A stretch of 64,000 bases of DNA from Syntrophomonadaceae bacterium (GCA_012729505.1 JAAYDA010000073.1:1-64000); one strand, 5' to 3'. Positions 25,040 through 35,404 are shown, counted from the stretch's first letter. The notes: generated by a model from the sequence alone, not told the origin. Numbers and translations are program-made.

Positions 25040-26518
25040 ATGTTTTATCCATCACTGGAAGAGGCCAGGAGGCTGGCGGAAGGATACTCTGTTATCCCGG
25101 TGGCCCTGGAGCTGATGGGGGATATAAAGACTCCCATCCAAATTTTACGAACCTTGCAGTGCGGCAGTGAACGCTGCTTCATTTTAGAAAGCGTTATCAG
25201 CACCGATAACTGGAGCCGGTACAGTTTTTTAGGCTATGAGCCCCCAATGACCATCAGCGGATCAGATGGGGTTGTGACAACAACAAAAAACGGAGTATCT
25301 GAAAGCCGGAGCCAGGATCCCATTAAGCTTATCCGTGAAATACTGTCCGGGTACAAAAGCCCGGCGATTGACAGGCTGCCGCCCTTCACCGGCGGGTTTG
25401 TGGGCTATTTTTCTTATGATTTCGTCAAATACACCCAGCCGGCCCCCGTATTGGCGGCGGCAAACAACGAAGGCTTTGATGACTTCAGGCTGATGCTTAT
25501 TGACAAGGTCATTGCTTTTGATCACCTGAAGCAAAAGATCTTCCTGATTGTCAATATATCAACGGAACACCTGGAGCGGAATTATGTTAATGCTGTGGCG
25601 GAACTGAAGGATATGGAAAGGCTGGTAATGGAGAGCCGGGATTTCTCTGGGCAAGGTGCACAATGCGGCCGGTTTTCGGCGTTGTTTCCCAAAGTGGAAT
25701 TCTGCCGCAATGTGGAGATATTGCAGCATCACATTAGAGAAGGCGACATTTTCCAGGCCGTCTTGTCCAACCGGTTTACTGCTCCTTTTACAGGCTCACT
25801 GCTGGAAACATACCGCATCCTGCGCACCACGAACCCGTCGCCTTACATGGTTTATATGCGTATTGACGACCTGGAAATCGCCTGCGCGTCTCCCGAGACT
25901 TTGGTCTCCCTGCGAGACGGCAAGTTAAGCTCATTTCCGCTGGCGGGAACGCGGCCCCGAGGCGAGAACGAGGCAGAAAATGCCCGGCGGGCCGAAGAAC
26001 TGCTAAAGGATGAAAAAGAACTCAGTGAACATGACATGCTGGTGGATCTGGCCAGAAACGATCTGGGAAAGATCAGTGTTTTTGGCAGCGTTAAAGTAGA
26101 CAGCTACCATCAGGTAAAACCCTATTCACATGTAATGCATATTGCTTCCATGGTGACCGGTGATATGGCCGAGGGAAAGGATGCTCTTGATGCTGTAACC
26201 GCCGCTCTCCCAGCGGGAACCCTTTCCGGTGCTCCCAAGAAAAAGGCCTGTGAGCTGGTTGACGGGCTGGAAAAAACGAAGCGCGGCCCGTACGGAGGGG
26301 CCATGGGCTATATGGATTTTACGGGAAATGCCGATTTTTGCATTGGAATCCGGATGGCGGTAAGAAAGGGAAACAAGGTTTTTGTTCAGGCCGGTGCCGG
26401 TATTGTTGCTGACAGCCGGCCGGAGTCTGAGTATAAAGAAATGCTGTATAAGGTGCAAGGGGTTATGAACGCTCTTCAAGGGGGAAGGGGGGAACAGAAT
26501 GATTCTGATTATAGATAA
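25040..26518 (+). CDS. trpE: Anthranilate synthase component I
   Basis: The 492-residue TrpE converts chorismate, with ammonia from TrpG, to anthranilate in the cytoplasm. The N-domain has LESVISTDNWSRYSF, containing the tryptophan feedback-site motif. The chorismate-binding domain has the LAGTRPRGE, DLARNDLG and SGAPKKKA motifs. GAGGAGG precedes the ATG. It is the first gene of the T-box-controlled trpEGDCFBA operon and overlaps trpG by 20 bases. Confidence 0.95.
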   Translation: MFYPSLEEARRLAEGYSVIPVALELMGDIKTPIQILRTLQCGSERCFILESVISTDNWSRYSFLGYEPPMTISGSDGVVTTTKNGVSESRSQDPIKLIREILSGYKSPAIDRLPPFTGGFVGYFSYDFVKYTQPAPVLAAANNEGFDDFRLMLIDKVIAFDHLKQKIFLIVNISTEHLERNYVNAVAELKDMERLVMESRDFSGQGAQCGRFSALFPKVEFCRNVEILQHHIREGDIFQAVLSNRFTAPFTGSLLETYRILRTTNPSPYMVYMRIDDLEIACASPETLVSLRDGKLSSFPLAGTRPRGENEAENARRAEELLKDEKELSEHDMLVDLARNDLGKISVFGSVKVDSYHQVKPYSHVMHIASMVTGDMAEGKDALDAVTAALPAGTLSGAPKKKACELVDGLEKTKRGPYGGAMGYMDFTGNADFCIGIRMAVRKGNKVFVQAGAGIVADSRPESEYKEMLYKVQGVMNALQGGRGEQNDSDYR

Positions 26519-27083
26519 CTACGATAGTTTTACCTACAACCTGTACCAATTGGCGGGAAGCTATTGCCCGGACATACATGTTATTCGCAACGATGAACTC
26601 ACCATAAAGGAAATAGAGGCTTTGGAGGTCAGCCATATTATCCTGTCTCCCGGACCTGGAAGACCGGAGAACGCAGGTGTATGCGGAGAGGCGGCCAGGA
26701 AACTGGCGGAGAAATGTCCCATATTGGGGATCTGTCTTGGGCATCAGGCGATTTGCCAGGCCTACGGAGCGGATATAGGTTATGCGGCGGAGCTAATGCA
26801 CGGAAAGAAAAGCACTGTGCATATAGCAAACGGCAGTCCGATCTTTGCCGGTTTACCGCCGCTTATGGAGGCGGGGCGCTATCATTCTCTGGCCGTGAAA
26901 AGAGAGACTCTGCCGGATGAGCTGCTCATTATCGCTGAAACCCAGGATGGCCAGGTAATGGGCGTAAAGCATCGGGCCTATCATCTATATGGGCTGCAAT
27001 TTCATCCCGAATCCATTCTGACTCGGGGTGGGACGCGAATTATCGAAAATTTTCTTGCCTGCCCGGGAGGTGGCTCTCAATGA
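26499..27083 (+). CDS. trpG: Anthranilate synthase component II (glutamine amidotransferase)
   Basis: The 194-residue class I amidotransferase has the nucleophile Cys in GICLGHQA (near residue 78) and the His-Glu pair in FHPESI (near 170). It releases ammonia from glutamine for TrpE. Proteins of this type may also serve PabB in folate synthesis. It overlaps trpE by 20 bases and trpD by 4, which implies coupled translation. Confidence 0.95.
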   Translation: MILIIDNYDSFTYNLYQLAGSYCPDIHVIRNDELTIKEIEALEVSHIILSPGPGRPENAGVCGEAARKLAEKCPILGICLGHQAICQAYGADIGYAAELMHGKKSTVHIANGSPIFAGLPPLMEAGRYHSLAVKRETLPDELLIIAETQDGQVMGVKHRAYHLYGLQFHPESILTRGGTRIIENFLACPGGGSQ

Positions 27084-28096
27084 TTGAACAGGCGATTTAC
27101 AGTGTTCTTGCCGGTAAGGGGCTTAGCTTATCCGAAACGCGAAATGTAATGCAGCAAATCATGGAGGGTGAGGCGAAGCCTTCACAGATTGGGGCATTTC
27201 TGGCCGCCATGCGTATGAAGGGGGAAACCATTGAAGAGATTACTGCCTGTGCTGAAATCATGAGAGAAAAGTGTGTCAAAATGAATCCCGGCATCGATGT
27301 TTTGGATATCGTAGGTACTGGCGGAGACCGGCTGTTTACTTTCAACATATCTACGGTAGCCGCTTTTATCGTAGCGGCGGCGGGGGTACCGGTGGCCAAG
27401 CACGGCGGACGCAGCGTATCCAGCAAGTGTGGCAGCGCCGATGTTCTGGAGGCTTTGGGTGCCAATATCAATCTTACTGCAGAGCAGAGCAAGAGAGTGC
27501 TGGATGAAACCGGCATATGCTTTATGCATGCACAGGTATATCATACCGCCATGAAGCATGTGGCCCCCATACGCAAGGAACTGGGAGTGCGGACAATTTT
27601 TAATATTCTCGGACCTCTGGCCAATCCGGCAGGGGCCACCTATCAGCTTCTGGGCGTCTACGACGAAAATCTGGTCGAACCGTTGGCCAGGGTCTTGTCA
27701 AATCTGGGAGTAAAGAGGGCGATGGTGGTTCATGGCCATGATGGATTGGATGAAATATCCCTGACAAGCGCGTCCACCATCTGTGAAGTAGCAGAGGGGA
27801 GACTCAACAGCTACTTTATATCGCCGGAGCAGTTCGGTTTGCAGCGTTGTGCCGCCGCTGCGCTCACGGGGGGATCGCCGGAAGAGAACGCGGCAATAGC
27901 TCGGTCCGTTTTATCAGGAGAGTTGGGGCCGAAACGGGATATTGCGGCACTCAATGCCGCCTGCTGCATCTATATGTTCAAAAACGATGTAACAATGCGC
28001 CAGTGTGTCCGCATTGCCCAAGAGGCCATCGACAGCGGAGCTGCCCGGGCCAAAATGGAGGAGTTTGTACGTGTGACGGGTGAGGTGGCGAAATGA
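27080..28096 (+). CDS. trpD: Anthranilate phosphoribosyltransferase
   Basis: The 338-residue TrpD joins anthranilate and PRPP to give phosphoribosyl-anthranilate. It carries the DIVGTGGD PRPP-binding loop near residue 75, KHGGRSVSSKCGSADVLE and the GPLANPA motif. The length is normal. It overlaps trpG and trpC by 4 bases each. Confidence 0.95.
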   Translation: MIEQAIYSVLAGKGLSLSETRNVMQQIMEGEAKPSQIGAFLAAMRMKGETIEEITACAEIMREKCVKMNPGIDVLDIVGTGGDRLFTFNISTVAAFIVAAAGVPVAKHGGRSVSSKCGSADVLEALGANINLTAEQSKRVLDETGICFMHAQVYHTAMKHVAPIRKELGVRTIFNILGPLANPAGATYQLLGVYDENLVEPLARVLSNLGVKRAMVVHGHDGLDEISLTSASTICEVAEGRLNSYFISPEQFGLQRCAAAALTGGSPEENAAIARSVLSGELGPKRDIAALNAACCIYMFKNDVTMRQCVRIAQEAIDSGAARAKMEEFVRVTGEVAK

Positions 28097-28869
28097 ACAT
28101 ACTCCATCAGATTGTGACTGCTGCCCGGGGACGGGTGGAACGGGACAAAAGGTGTATGCCTGTTTTTCCGGCTCCGCCGCCCAGGCCCTTTACGAGCTTT
28201 GCTTTTGAAAAGGCGTTGGGGAAGGAGGGGGTGTCCTATATTTGTGAGGTGAAAAAGGCTTCCCCTTCTAAAGGAATCATAGCAGAGGATTTTCCCTATG
28301 TAGATATCGCCCGGGAATATGAGGAGGCGGGGGCGGACGCAATTTCCGTGCTGACGGAGCCGGATTATTTCATGGGCAGTGACGCGCATATGAGGGAGAT
28401 TCGCAGCAGGATTAATCTGCCGTTGCTGCGCAAGGACTTCATCATTGATCCATACCAGATTCAGCAAAGCCGTTTCCTGGGCGCAGACGCGATTCTGCTC
28501 ATCGCCGCAATTTTAAGCCCCGCGCAAATTATGCGTTTTATCGGCATAGCGGATGAATACGGTCTTTCCTCCCTGGTGGAGGTCCATGACGAGCAGGAGC
28601 TTAAAATCGCCCTGGAGGCGGGAGCGCGGGTGATCGGCGTCAACAACCGCAACCTGCGTACATTTACGGTTGATCTGCACAACAGCATCCGTCTTCGGAA
28701 GCTGACGCCCAAAGATGTTATTTTCGTGGCCGAGAGCGGGATTCGAACCAGGGAAGATATGGCGGCCTTGCGGGAAAGCGATGCAGACGCAGTGCTCATC
28801 GGCGAAGCGCTCATGATCGCAAAGGATAAGAAGGGGTTCTTAGCCGGACTGAAAGGCGGGGACGTATGA
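28093..28869 (+). CDS. trpC: Indole-3-glycerol phosphate synthase
   Basis: The 258-residue TIM-barrel enzyme closes the indole ring of CdRP. CEVKKASPSKG (about 50-60) carries the catalytic Lys, followed by LLRKDFIID, VGVNNRNL-type residues (VIGVNNRNLRTF) and a phosphate loop near AESGIRT. It is separate from TrpF, unlike the fused enteric enzyme. It overlaps both neighbours by 4 bases. Confidence 0.95.
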   Translation: MNILHQIVTAARGRVERDKRCMPVFPAPPPRPFTSFAFEKALGKEGVSYICEVKKASPSKGIIAEDFPYVDIAREYEEAGADAISVLTEPDYFMGSDAHMREIRSRINLPLLRKDFIIDPYQIQQSRFLGADAILLIAAILSPAQIMRFIGIADEYGLSSLVEVHDEQELKIALEAGARVIGVNNRNLRTFTVDLHNSIRLRKLTPKDVIFVAESGIRTREDMAALRESDADAVLIGEALMIAKDKKGFLAGLKGGDV

Positions 28870-29474
28870 TAAAGGTGAAGATATGTGGTTTGTGTACCGT
28901 TGAGGATGCAGGCAAAGTCAACCGCTGCCTTCCCGATTATGTGGGCTTTGTATTTGCAGAAGGCAGCAAAAGAAGGATAACCTGCTCCCAGGCCCGTGAA
29001 ATGAAAAAAATGCTTGCAGCGGGCATCCGGGCAGTTGGCGTTTTTGTGAATCAGGAAATTCCCATGATCGCCGGATTAGTCCGGGAGGGGATTATTGATG
29101 TGGTGCAGCTTCATGGTGACGAAAGTATAAGGGATATTCTGGAGCTGAGAAGACATGTAAGCTGTCCGGTGATCAAAGCAGTTCCTGTTGGCAATACATT
29201 TCCGGCCCGGCTTCCCGCCGGGGCGGATTACCTTCTGTTCGACACGGCCACCCGGGAACGGGGTGGCTCAGGTAAAAGATTTGACTGGGCTTTGGTGGCT
29301 TCGGTAAACGTTCCCTTCTTTCTGGCGGGGGGATTAAATGAAGAAAATGTTTCAGAGGCACTGCAAATGATTTCACCGTACTGTGTTGATGTCAGCAGCG
29401 GGGTAGAAACAGATGGCGTAAAGGATGAAGAAAAAATGCGCCGGTTCATCCGGCTGATAAGGGAGGGTAAATGA
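28866..29474 (+). CDS. trpF: Phosphoribosylanthranilate isomerase
   Basis: The 202-residue TIM barrel begins KVKICGLCT, with the catalytic Cys in KICG, and has VQLHGDES near 78 and the catalytic Asp in LLFDT near 126. It performs the Amadori rearrangement of PRA to CdRP. The common motif is KICGLT; here the Thr is preceded by an extra Cys (LCT). Overlaps of 4 bases at both ends place it within the operon. Confidence 0.94.
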   Translation: MIKVKICGLCTVEDAGKVNRCLPDYVGFVFAEGSKRRITCSQAREMKKMLAAGIRAVGVFVNQEIPMIAGLVREGIIDVVQLHGDESIRDILELRRHVSCPVIKAVPVGNTFPARLPAGADYLLFDTATRERGGSGKRFDWALVASVNVPFFLAGGLNEENVSEALQMISPYCVDVSSGVETDGVKDEEKMRRFIRLIREGK

Positions 29475-30661
29475 ATATGGAATTCGGTTTTTATGGATCT
29501 TATGGGGGGCAGTATGTTCCGGAAACCCTGATGAGTGCCATTCAGGAGCTGGAGCAGGCTTATGAGTATTTTAAAGGTGATCCCGGGTTTCGCCGGGAAT
29601 TGGACCTGCTTTTGCAAAACTACGCGGGGCGTCCGTCCCTGCTTTATTACGCGGAGAATTTGACCAAAAATGTTGGCGGTGCGAAGATCTATCTCAAACG
29701 TGAGGATTTAAACCATACCGGCTCACACAAGATCAACAATGTTCTGGGTCAGACTTTGCTGGCCAGGCGCATGGGAAAAAAACGGATAATTGCGGAGACC
29801 GGGGCGGGTCAGCATGGCGTTGCCGCCGCAACAGCCGCAGCGCTGATGGGCTTGGAGTGCGAGGTGTTCATGGGCAAGGAGGACATGGAGCGGCAGGCAC
29901 TGAACGTATTTCGCATGGAGCTTTTAGGGGCCCGGGTTCATCAGGTAACATCGGGTACTATGACGCTGAAGGATGCTGTCAATGAAGCGATGCGCGAATG
30001 GTCCCGGCGGGTGGACGATACTTTGTATGTGCTGGGCTCTGTCATGGGGCCCCATCCCTATCCGATGATGGTCCGGGATTTTCAGCGGGTAATCGGCACA
30101 GAGCTCAAAAAGCAAATGCTGGAACGGGAAGGACGGCTGCCTGATGCGGTTGTGGCCTGTGTCGGGGGCGGTTCCAATGCTATGGGAGCCTTTTATGATT
30201 TTATCACGGACTCTTCGGTCCGCTTAATCGGCTGTGAGGCTGCGGGCCGCGGCATCGAAAGCGGCCAACACGCCGCAACTATTGCCAAGGGTTCCCTTGG
30301 CGTCCTGCATGGAATGAAGAGCTTGTTCTGCCAGGATGAGTACGGTCAGATCGACCCGGTTTACTCCATTTCCGCAGGTCTTGATTATCCGGGTATAGGC
30401 CCGGAACATGCTTACCTTCATGATACGGGAAGGGCCCGGTATGTACCGGTTACCGACGAGGAAGCGGTGCAGGCTTTTGAATATCTCTCCCGGCAGGAGG
30501 GGATTATTCCTGCCCTGGAATCGGCCCATGGGGTTGCCTATGCGGTAAAGCTGGCCAGGGAACTGGAAAAAGATCAGATTGTGGCGGTCTGTCTCTCCGG
30601 ACGGGGCGATAAGGATGTGGCGGCAATTGCACGATATAAGGGAGGGGATTTGTATGAGTAA
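29471..30661 (+). CDS. trpB: Tryptophan synthase beta chain
   Basis: The 396-residue PLP enzyme couples indole to serine. The PLP Lys lies in HTGSHKINN near residue 86, AETGAGQHG follows near 108, and CVGGGSNA binds the phosphate near 230. The length is normal for TrpB1. It overlaps trpF by 4 and trpA by 8 bases. Confidence 0.95.
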   Translation: MNMEFGFYGSYGGQYVPETLMSAIQELEQAYEYFKGDPGFRRELDLLLQNYAGRPSLLYYAENLTKNVGGAKIYLKREDLNHTGSHKINNVLGQTLLARRMGKKRIIAETGAGQHGVAAATAAALMGLECEVFMGKEDMERQALNVFRMELLGARVHQVTSGTMTLKDAVNEAMREWSRRVDDTLYVLGSVMGPHPYPMMVRDFQRVIGTELKKQMLEREGRLPDAVVACVGGGSNAMGAFYDFITDSSVRLIGCEAAGRGIESGQHAATIAKGSLGVLHGMKSLFCQDEYGQIDPVYSISAGLDYPGIGPEHAYLHDTGRARYVPVTDEEAVQAFEYLSRQEGIIPALESAHGVAYAVKLARELEKDQIVAVCLSGRGDKDVAAIARYKGGDLYE

Positions 30662-31424
30662 GATTGCGGAGGCTTTTCAGGGCAAGAAAGCTTTTATTGC
30701 CTATCTTATGGCGGGAGATCCGGATCTGGCCACCTCAGCGGAGTATATTCTGGCCGCCCAGGAAGCCGGTGCCGATCTGATTGAAATCGGAATTCCCTTT
30801 TCCGATCCGATTGCGGAGGGGGAGGTCATCCAGCAGGCCGGTATCCGGGCTCTTAAAGCCGGTGCGCGCCTTGACCGGATATTTGAGATGGTGACCTCAC
30901 TGCAAGGCAAGATCCGGGCGCCAATAGTATTTATGACCTACTTAAATCCTGTGTTCGTCTACGGGTACGACAGGTTTTTCAAAAAGTGCCGGGACATAGG
31001 CGTTTGTGGCATCATTATCCCTGACCTGCCCTTTGAACAGCAGCAGGAAGCCGCAGATCCGGCGGCTGAGTATGGCATTGAAGTCATAGCCCTGGTCGCG
31101 CCCACATCCTCTGAGCGGATCAGCCGGATCGCAAAGGATGCAAAAGGGTTTATTTATCTTGTATCGTCCTTGGGAGTTACCGGGGTGCGAAATGAGATTA
31201 AGACGGATATCAGAGCCCGGGTTGAGGAGCTCCGAGCGGTAACTTCTCTCCCTATCGCGGTGGGATTTGGGATTTCCACGCCGGAGCAGGCTGCGGAGTA
31301 TTCCCAATATGCAGACGGGGTTATCGTCGGCAGCGCAATCGTCAGCCTAATTGGGGAGTATGGGGGCAAGGCCCGCGGTCCGTTAAAGGAATATATTGCC
31401 AATATGAAGGCTGCCTTACGATAA
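30654..31424 (+). CDS. trpA: Tryptophan synthase alpha chain
   Basis: The 256-residue TIM barrel cleaves indole-3-glycerol phosphate to indole. It has YLMAGDPD, the catalytic Glu in [11 protein letters not shown] (near residue 45) and the catalytic Asp in the IIPDLPFE segment. The ATG at 30654 follows GGGAGGGG and overlaps trpB by 8 bases. It is the last gene of the operon; a terminator follows 34 bases downstream. Confidence 0.94.
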   Translation: MSKIAEAFQGKKAFIAYLMAGDPDLATSAEYILAAQEAGADLIEIGIPFSDPIAEGEVIQQAGIRALKAGARLDRIFEMVTSLQGKIRAPIVFMTYLNPVFVYGYDRFFKKCRDIGVCGIIIPDLPFEQQQEAADPAAEYGIEVIALVAPTSSERISRIAKDAKGFIYLVSSLGVTGVRNEIKTDIRARVEELRAVTSLPIAVGFGISTPEQAAEYSQYADGVIVGSAIVSLIGEYGGKARGPLKEYIANMKAALR

Positions 31425-31457
31425 TGTTCCGATACAAGGCAATTCGGGAGTATTAGT

Positions 31458-31503
31458 CTATCTCACCCCAGAGTGGCTGGGGTGATCGATAGTTTAATTT
31501 TTT
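31458..31503. terminator. Bidirectional terminator between trpA and the ABC cluster
   Basis: CTATCTCACCCCA (31458-31470) pairs with TGGGGTGATCGATAG (31478-31492), followed by TTTAATTTTTT on the plus strand. It ends the trp operon and lies at the end of the minus-strand ABC cluster as well. Confidence 0.82.
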
Positions 31504-32615
31504 CACAGTGCATCGGCGCTGTTGGCGATTTTCAGCCCCATGGACAGGGCCTCTTCATAGAGTTCTTTGTTTTTTTCATTCATTTGGCCATAGCTTTTCA
31601 GACAGTTGATTACGGTTTCACAGGATTTCAGCATCTGCAGGGCATTGGCATAGGTTTCATGGTCAATCTTCTCAAAGCTATTTGCCAAAAACACCTGAGC
31701 GGCCAAGTCGCGGGCGATCTGATAATCGATATCGTTTTCATGGAGAATGCCGGTCACAAAAGGGATCCTCTTTTTTTGCAGGGTCCGGTATTCTGCAATA
31801 CCGGTTCCGCCTCCGGCTATGACAAAGACTTTGGGTTCGCCCTGGGGCCGTTCCATCTCAAAGCTGCCAAACAGGGGATTATAGCTTCCATTGGATAATT
31901 CGTACAGTTCACTGATGAGCTCTCTTTGAAATATCTCCCGGGGACTTCCGAAGTGAGTAATATATTCGCCTTTTACACACATGACCAGATCCGATGCTTT
32001 CTGGGCCATATCCAGCTGGTGGAGGGACATGATAACCGTTATATTCCGCTCCTCCGCCATGATTCTTAAAATATTGAGAAGCTCAAGCTCATAGCGCACA
32101 TCCAGATAGGAGGTAGGCTCGTCTAATACTATTATCTGCGGCTCCTGACAAATGGCCCGGGCCAACAGAATTCTCTGCCGCTGTCCATCGCTGACCTGGG
32201 TGAAATCTTGGTCCCTTAGATCCCAGGCATTTACCAGCTCCATGGCATTCCTGACCTGAAGCTGATCCTGCTCCGAGAGTATGCCCAGCATTCCCGTATA
32301 AGGATATCGTCCGGTGGCCACCACATCCTGGCAGGTCATAAGCTCCGTCTTTAACCTTTCGGTAAGGACCACCGCTACCTGGTACGACATATCCCGGCTG
32401 CTCATATCATCTATGGAGCGGTTGCCGATATATACGGTGCCGTAAATGTTTTTCAGGTGTTTGGTAATGCTTTTCAGGATCGTTGATTTACCGGAACCGT
32501 TGGGACCGATCAAGGTCAGTATCTGCCCTTTTCTGAGCTTTATTTCAATGTCTCTGATCAGTGGCTTGCCATTGTAGCCGACTGTCAGCTGCTGGGTGCG
32601 GAAAAAATAATCCAT
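31503..32615 (-). CDS. FecE/BtuD-type ABC transporter ATPase with extra C-terminal domain
   Basis: The first ~255 residues are a complete ABC ATPase: Walker A GPNGSGKS, a signature close to VSDGQRQRI, Walker B IIVLDEPTSYLD and an H-loop His. It would power uptake through the permease encoded upstream. A further ~115 residues follow (from about GEPKVFVIAGGGTGIAEYRT), not part of the ATPase fold and with a Rossmann-like glycine motif. ATG 32615 is used; a GTG at 32627 would overlap the permease. The extension is discussed as a finding. Substrate by context: corrinoid, cobalt complex or heme. Confidence 0.85.
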   Translation of the reverse strand: MDYFFRTQQLTVGYNGKPLIRDIEIKLRKGQILTLIGPNGSGKSTILKSITKHLKNIYGTVYIGNRSIDDMSSRDMSYQVAVVLTERLKTELMTCQDVVATGRYPYTGMLGILSEQDQLQVRNAMELVNAWDLRDQDFTQVSDGQRQRILLARAICQEPQIIVLDEPTSYLDVRYELELLNILRIMAEERNITVIMSLHQLDMAQKASDLVMCVKGEYITHFGSPREIFQRELISELYELSNGSYNPLFGSFEMERPQGEPKVFVIAGGGTGIAEYRTLQKKRIPFVTGILHENDIDYQIARDLAAQVFLANSFEKIDHETYANALQMLKSCETVINCLKSYGQMNEKNKELYEEALSMGLKIANSADAL

Positions 32616-32617
32616 GA

Positions 32618-33655
32618 TCAGTTCCACGCTTTCCTTTTCATCAAGATGCCTATAACGATGGGGGCCCCAATAACTGCGGTCACGGAGCTGATGCTGAGTT
32701 CCGTGGGGGCAAAGAGGGTTCTGGCAATCAAATCACAGCCCAGGCAGAAAATTGCGCCTCCCAAAAAGCATACCGGAATTACCATCAGGGGCTTGGAGGT
32801 TTTCAAGAATGATCTTACCAGATGCGGCACTGCGATTCCCACAAAGGAAATGGGTCCGGCAAAGGCCACCACCGAGGCGCACAGCATACTGGAGAGCAAG
32901 ACCAGCATAACACGGAACAATTTAATATTAACACCCATGCTTTGGGCGTAGCTCTCTCCCAGCTGAAAAGCTCCTATGGGCTTGGACATAAGAAACACTA
33001 CGGCGGAGGTGAACAGCACCACCACTGCCATGACCTGCACATCCGCCCAGGAAGTGCCCGAAAAGCTGCCCAGGGACCAGTTATGCAGGTTTACAATGCT
33101 GGCGTCGTCGGCAAAGGTAATGATAAAGTCGGTAATGGCTGAGAATATGTAGCCCAGCATCACACCGCTGACAATGAGCAGGGAGGCCCGCTGCACCTGT
33201 CTCGCCACCAGCAAAACAAAGCCCATGGAAATCATGGCGCCAACAAAAGCCGCTGCTATTAAGACTGCGGCACTGACCGTATGGTATTGACTGAGAAGGG
33301 TGACCATAACGATTGCCACCATCAGCTTTGCACCGGATGAAATTCCCAAAACATAAGGGCCGGCAATAGGGTTATTAAAAAAGGTTTGCAGCAAAAATCC
33401 CGACAAGGCCAGGGCACCGCCCAGGATGATGGCCGACATGACCCGGGGCAGCCGCACCTTCCAGATTATATCGTAATCAGTGGCGCTCCCTCCTTGATCG
33501 AACAAAATTTTTACAATGTCGTCAATGGGTACGGAGACGCTTCCCAGATTGATATTCAATAAGAACAATACCACAAAAAGGATAAGGAATACTGTCAGGG
33601 TTACACTGTATCTCAACTGCCGGTTGGCACCTTCATTTTCAAGTTCCATTAACAT
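32618..33655 (-). CDS. FecCD/BtuC-type ABC transporter permease
   Basis: The 345-residue protein has about nine or ten hydrophobic helices and FecCD family motifs (RLPRVMSAIILGGALALSG near 68-86, GPISFVGIAVPHLVR near 265). This family imports iron-siderophores, heme or cobalamin. It lies 2 bases from the ATPase gene and 26 from the binding protein. Control by the cobalamin riboswitch at 37.2 kb points to a corrinoid or cobalt substrate (inference). Confidence 0.88.
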   Translation of the reverse strand: MLMELENEGANRQLRYSVTLTVFLILFVVLFLLNINLGSVSVPIDDIVKILFDQGGSATDYDIIWKVRLPRVMSAIILGGALALSGFLLQTFFNNPIAGPYVLGISSGAKLMVAIVMVTLLSQYHTVSAAVLIAAAFVGAMISMGFVLLVARQVQRASLLIVSGVMLGYIFSAITDFIITFADDASIVNLHNWSLGSFSGTSWADVQVMAVVVLFTSAVVFLMSKPIGAFQLGESYAQSMGVNIKLFRVMLVLLSSMLCASVVAFAGPISFVGIAVPHLVRSFLKTSKPLMVIPVCFLGGAIFCLGCDLIARTLFAPTELSISSVTAVIGAPIVIGILMKRKAWN

Positions 33656-33681
33656 CTTTTCCGCCGTGTATCACCCTCTCT

Positions 33682-34833
33682 TTACTGCAGCCGGTACATA
33701 AAATTCAGCTTGGTCAAGCCTTTTTCATTTTCTGTAAAAACCCGGTGCAGGTCGGAAATCATTAATCCCAGCTGGGTGGTTTCCTGAAACAGGTTTTGGC
33801 TTATACACCATACATTGCCGTTTTGTACAGCCTTAAAATCCTCCAGCAAGCGGTTTTTCCTGATCAGATCTTCGAGGGAAGAAAGCTCGCCGCCAATGGT
33901 GCTGTTGTATATGATGAAATCGGCCTCCTTGGCGGTGGCGTAAAACTTCTCCATCTCCAGTGTTACGGTGCTGGTGTCTTTGGCCGGGTCCCCCAGATCT
34001 TCGAATATATAATTACCTCCGGCCAGCTCAATCATTTTTGTCACATAATCTCCCGATTTCCTGGCCACAGCAGAGCCTGATGTATTGATATAGAAAAATG
34101 CCACCGTTTTACCGGTGTTTTCTTGACCGGCGGCTTCGTTCATATAGGCGATCTGCTCATTAAAAAGACGCGTTGCCTCAGCTTCCTTGCCTGTCAGCAC
34201 TCCGTACAGCTTTATCCACTCGGTTCGTCCCAAGGGGTGAGGTTCGTAGCTGGACTGTTCTATCAGAACCGGAATACCCACTTCCTCCAGCTTGTCTTTC
34301 ACTTCAGGAACATGGTTTATCATAGTGGACTCGATGGCCAAACAACACTTATTTGCCATAATAAGCTCGTAGTCGGGTCTGCTGTATTTCCCGGCGTACA
34401 GAATGTCACCGGCTTCCATGGCTGCCCGGGCGTTTTCGATATACCAACCCTCGGCTTTTGTCCCCGACAGGCGGATGCTGTCCAGAGAATCCAGGGCATC
34501 AAACAGGCCCATGGCTGAAGTGGCCGCCAGATAGATGTTGTCCACAGGCTGCCGCAGAACCGTAATATCCTTATCTATATTGGCAGGAATCCGGCTGTTC
34601 TCCGGAACCACCAGATATCTGCTGCCGTCAGATATGGTTATCAGCGCATAATCGCCCTGGTAATAGTCCGCCCGGAAATTCCTGGCATACCGGAGCTCCA
34701 GGCTGCTTTCTGCCTGCCAGCCGTTGCCAAGCCCTCTATTCCACAAATTCAGGGAGTTTTGGGCACACCCGGTCAGCAAAGAGATGATCAGTATTAAGCT
34801 TAATGTCAGGAGCACATATGGTTTTATTCTCAT
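33682..34833 (-). CDS. Periplasmic-binding lipoprotein of the FecB/BtuF type
   Basis: The 383-residue lipoprotein has lipobox LLTGC (Cys23) and a class III helical-backbone binding fold, with LAATSAMGLFDALDSLDSIR near 107 and VPEVKDKLEEVGIPVLIEQ near 180. It would capture the ligand outside the membrane and deliver it to the FecCD permease. Iron-hydroxamate, heme and B12 binding proteins share this pattern, so the ligand is not set by sequence. Confidence 0.85.
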   Translation of the reverse strand: MRIKPYVLLTLSLILIISLLTGCAQNSLNLWNRGLGNGWQAESSLELRYARNFRADYYQGDYALITISDGSRYLVVPENSRIPANIDKDITVLRQPVDNIYLAATSAMGLFDALDSLDSIRLSGTKAEGWYIENARAAMEAGDILYAGKYSRPDYELIMANKCCLAIESTMINHVPEVKDKLEEVGIPVLIEQSSYEPHPLGRTEWIKLYGVLTGKEAEATRLFNEQIAYMNEAAGQENTGKTVAFFYINTSGSAVARKSGDYVTKMIELAGGNYIFEDLGDPAKDTSTVTLEMEKFYATAKEADFIIYNSTIGGELSSLEDLIRKNRLLEDFKAVQNGNVWCISQNLFQETTQLGLMISDLHRVFTENEKGLTKLNFMYRLQ

Positions 34834-34841
34834 TCGTTAGT

Positions 34842-35327
34842 CTATACCTTTTTTCTCTTTAGGTTTATGAGTAAACCGGCGGCTATAACGGCCATTAGAA
34901 CCGCTGCCATGACTGGGAGCCCTGTGCCGCCTTCTGACCGGGGCTTAAGAGTGGCGGAATCGAAACGCAGGGTATACTGAATTTCGTGGGGCTGGCTCAT
35001 GGCGACGGTCTGGGCCCTGATGTCCATATCCTCATCAAAGGAAACCGGAATCTCAAATGTTGCATTCCCCTCGGTATTGATGGGGTAATAATAAACTTCG
35101 TTTATCAGCATGTACTGGTAATAGGGGCTGCTCCATATGACCACCGCCGTGGGTATGCCGTCCTCAATGGTTACCCTGGCCGGAGACTCCACCTGCCCTT
35201 TGCCCGAACCACCTGACAGGGCCACATCTGCGGTATACTCACCTGCAGGAGGAAGCTCACCGGCCCAAGCCGCTGCTGAAGGCATAATTATCAGCAGGAG
35301 TAAAAACAGAATCAGGTATTTTTTCAT
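34842..35327 (-). CDS. Signal-peptide and C-terminally anchored envelope protein, possible metal/tetrapyrrole-binding domain
   Basis: The 161-residue protein has a signal peptide (about 1-22, cleavage near AWAG), a ~110-residue beta-rich domain, and a C-terminal hydrophobic helix (about 137-156) ending LKRKKV that would anchor it. Conserved-looking features are IWSSPYYQYMLINEVYYYPI and AMSQPHEIQYTLRFDS. The domain aligns by eye with the next protein at 35405, so the two are paralogues. Size and position beside a FecCD importer recall NEAT-type heme relay proteins, but no NEAT signature is seen. The ATG at 35327 is chosen because the signal peptide begins there. Confidence 0.65.
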   Translation of the reverse strand: MKKYLILFLLLLIIMPSAAAWAGELPPAGEYTADVALSGGSGKGQVESPARVTIEDGIPTAVVIWSSPYYQYMLINEVYYYPINTEGNATFEIPVSFDEDMDIRAQTVAMSQPHEIQYTLRFDSATLKPRSEGGTGLPVMAAVLMAVIAAGLLINLKRKKV

Positions 35328-35404
35328 AGGCACACCTCGTCCGCCAATAATCCTCAATATGGAAACAGGAGCTGCATAGGCCCCTGTTTTTCTGTATTCC
35401 AATG

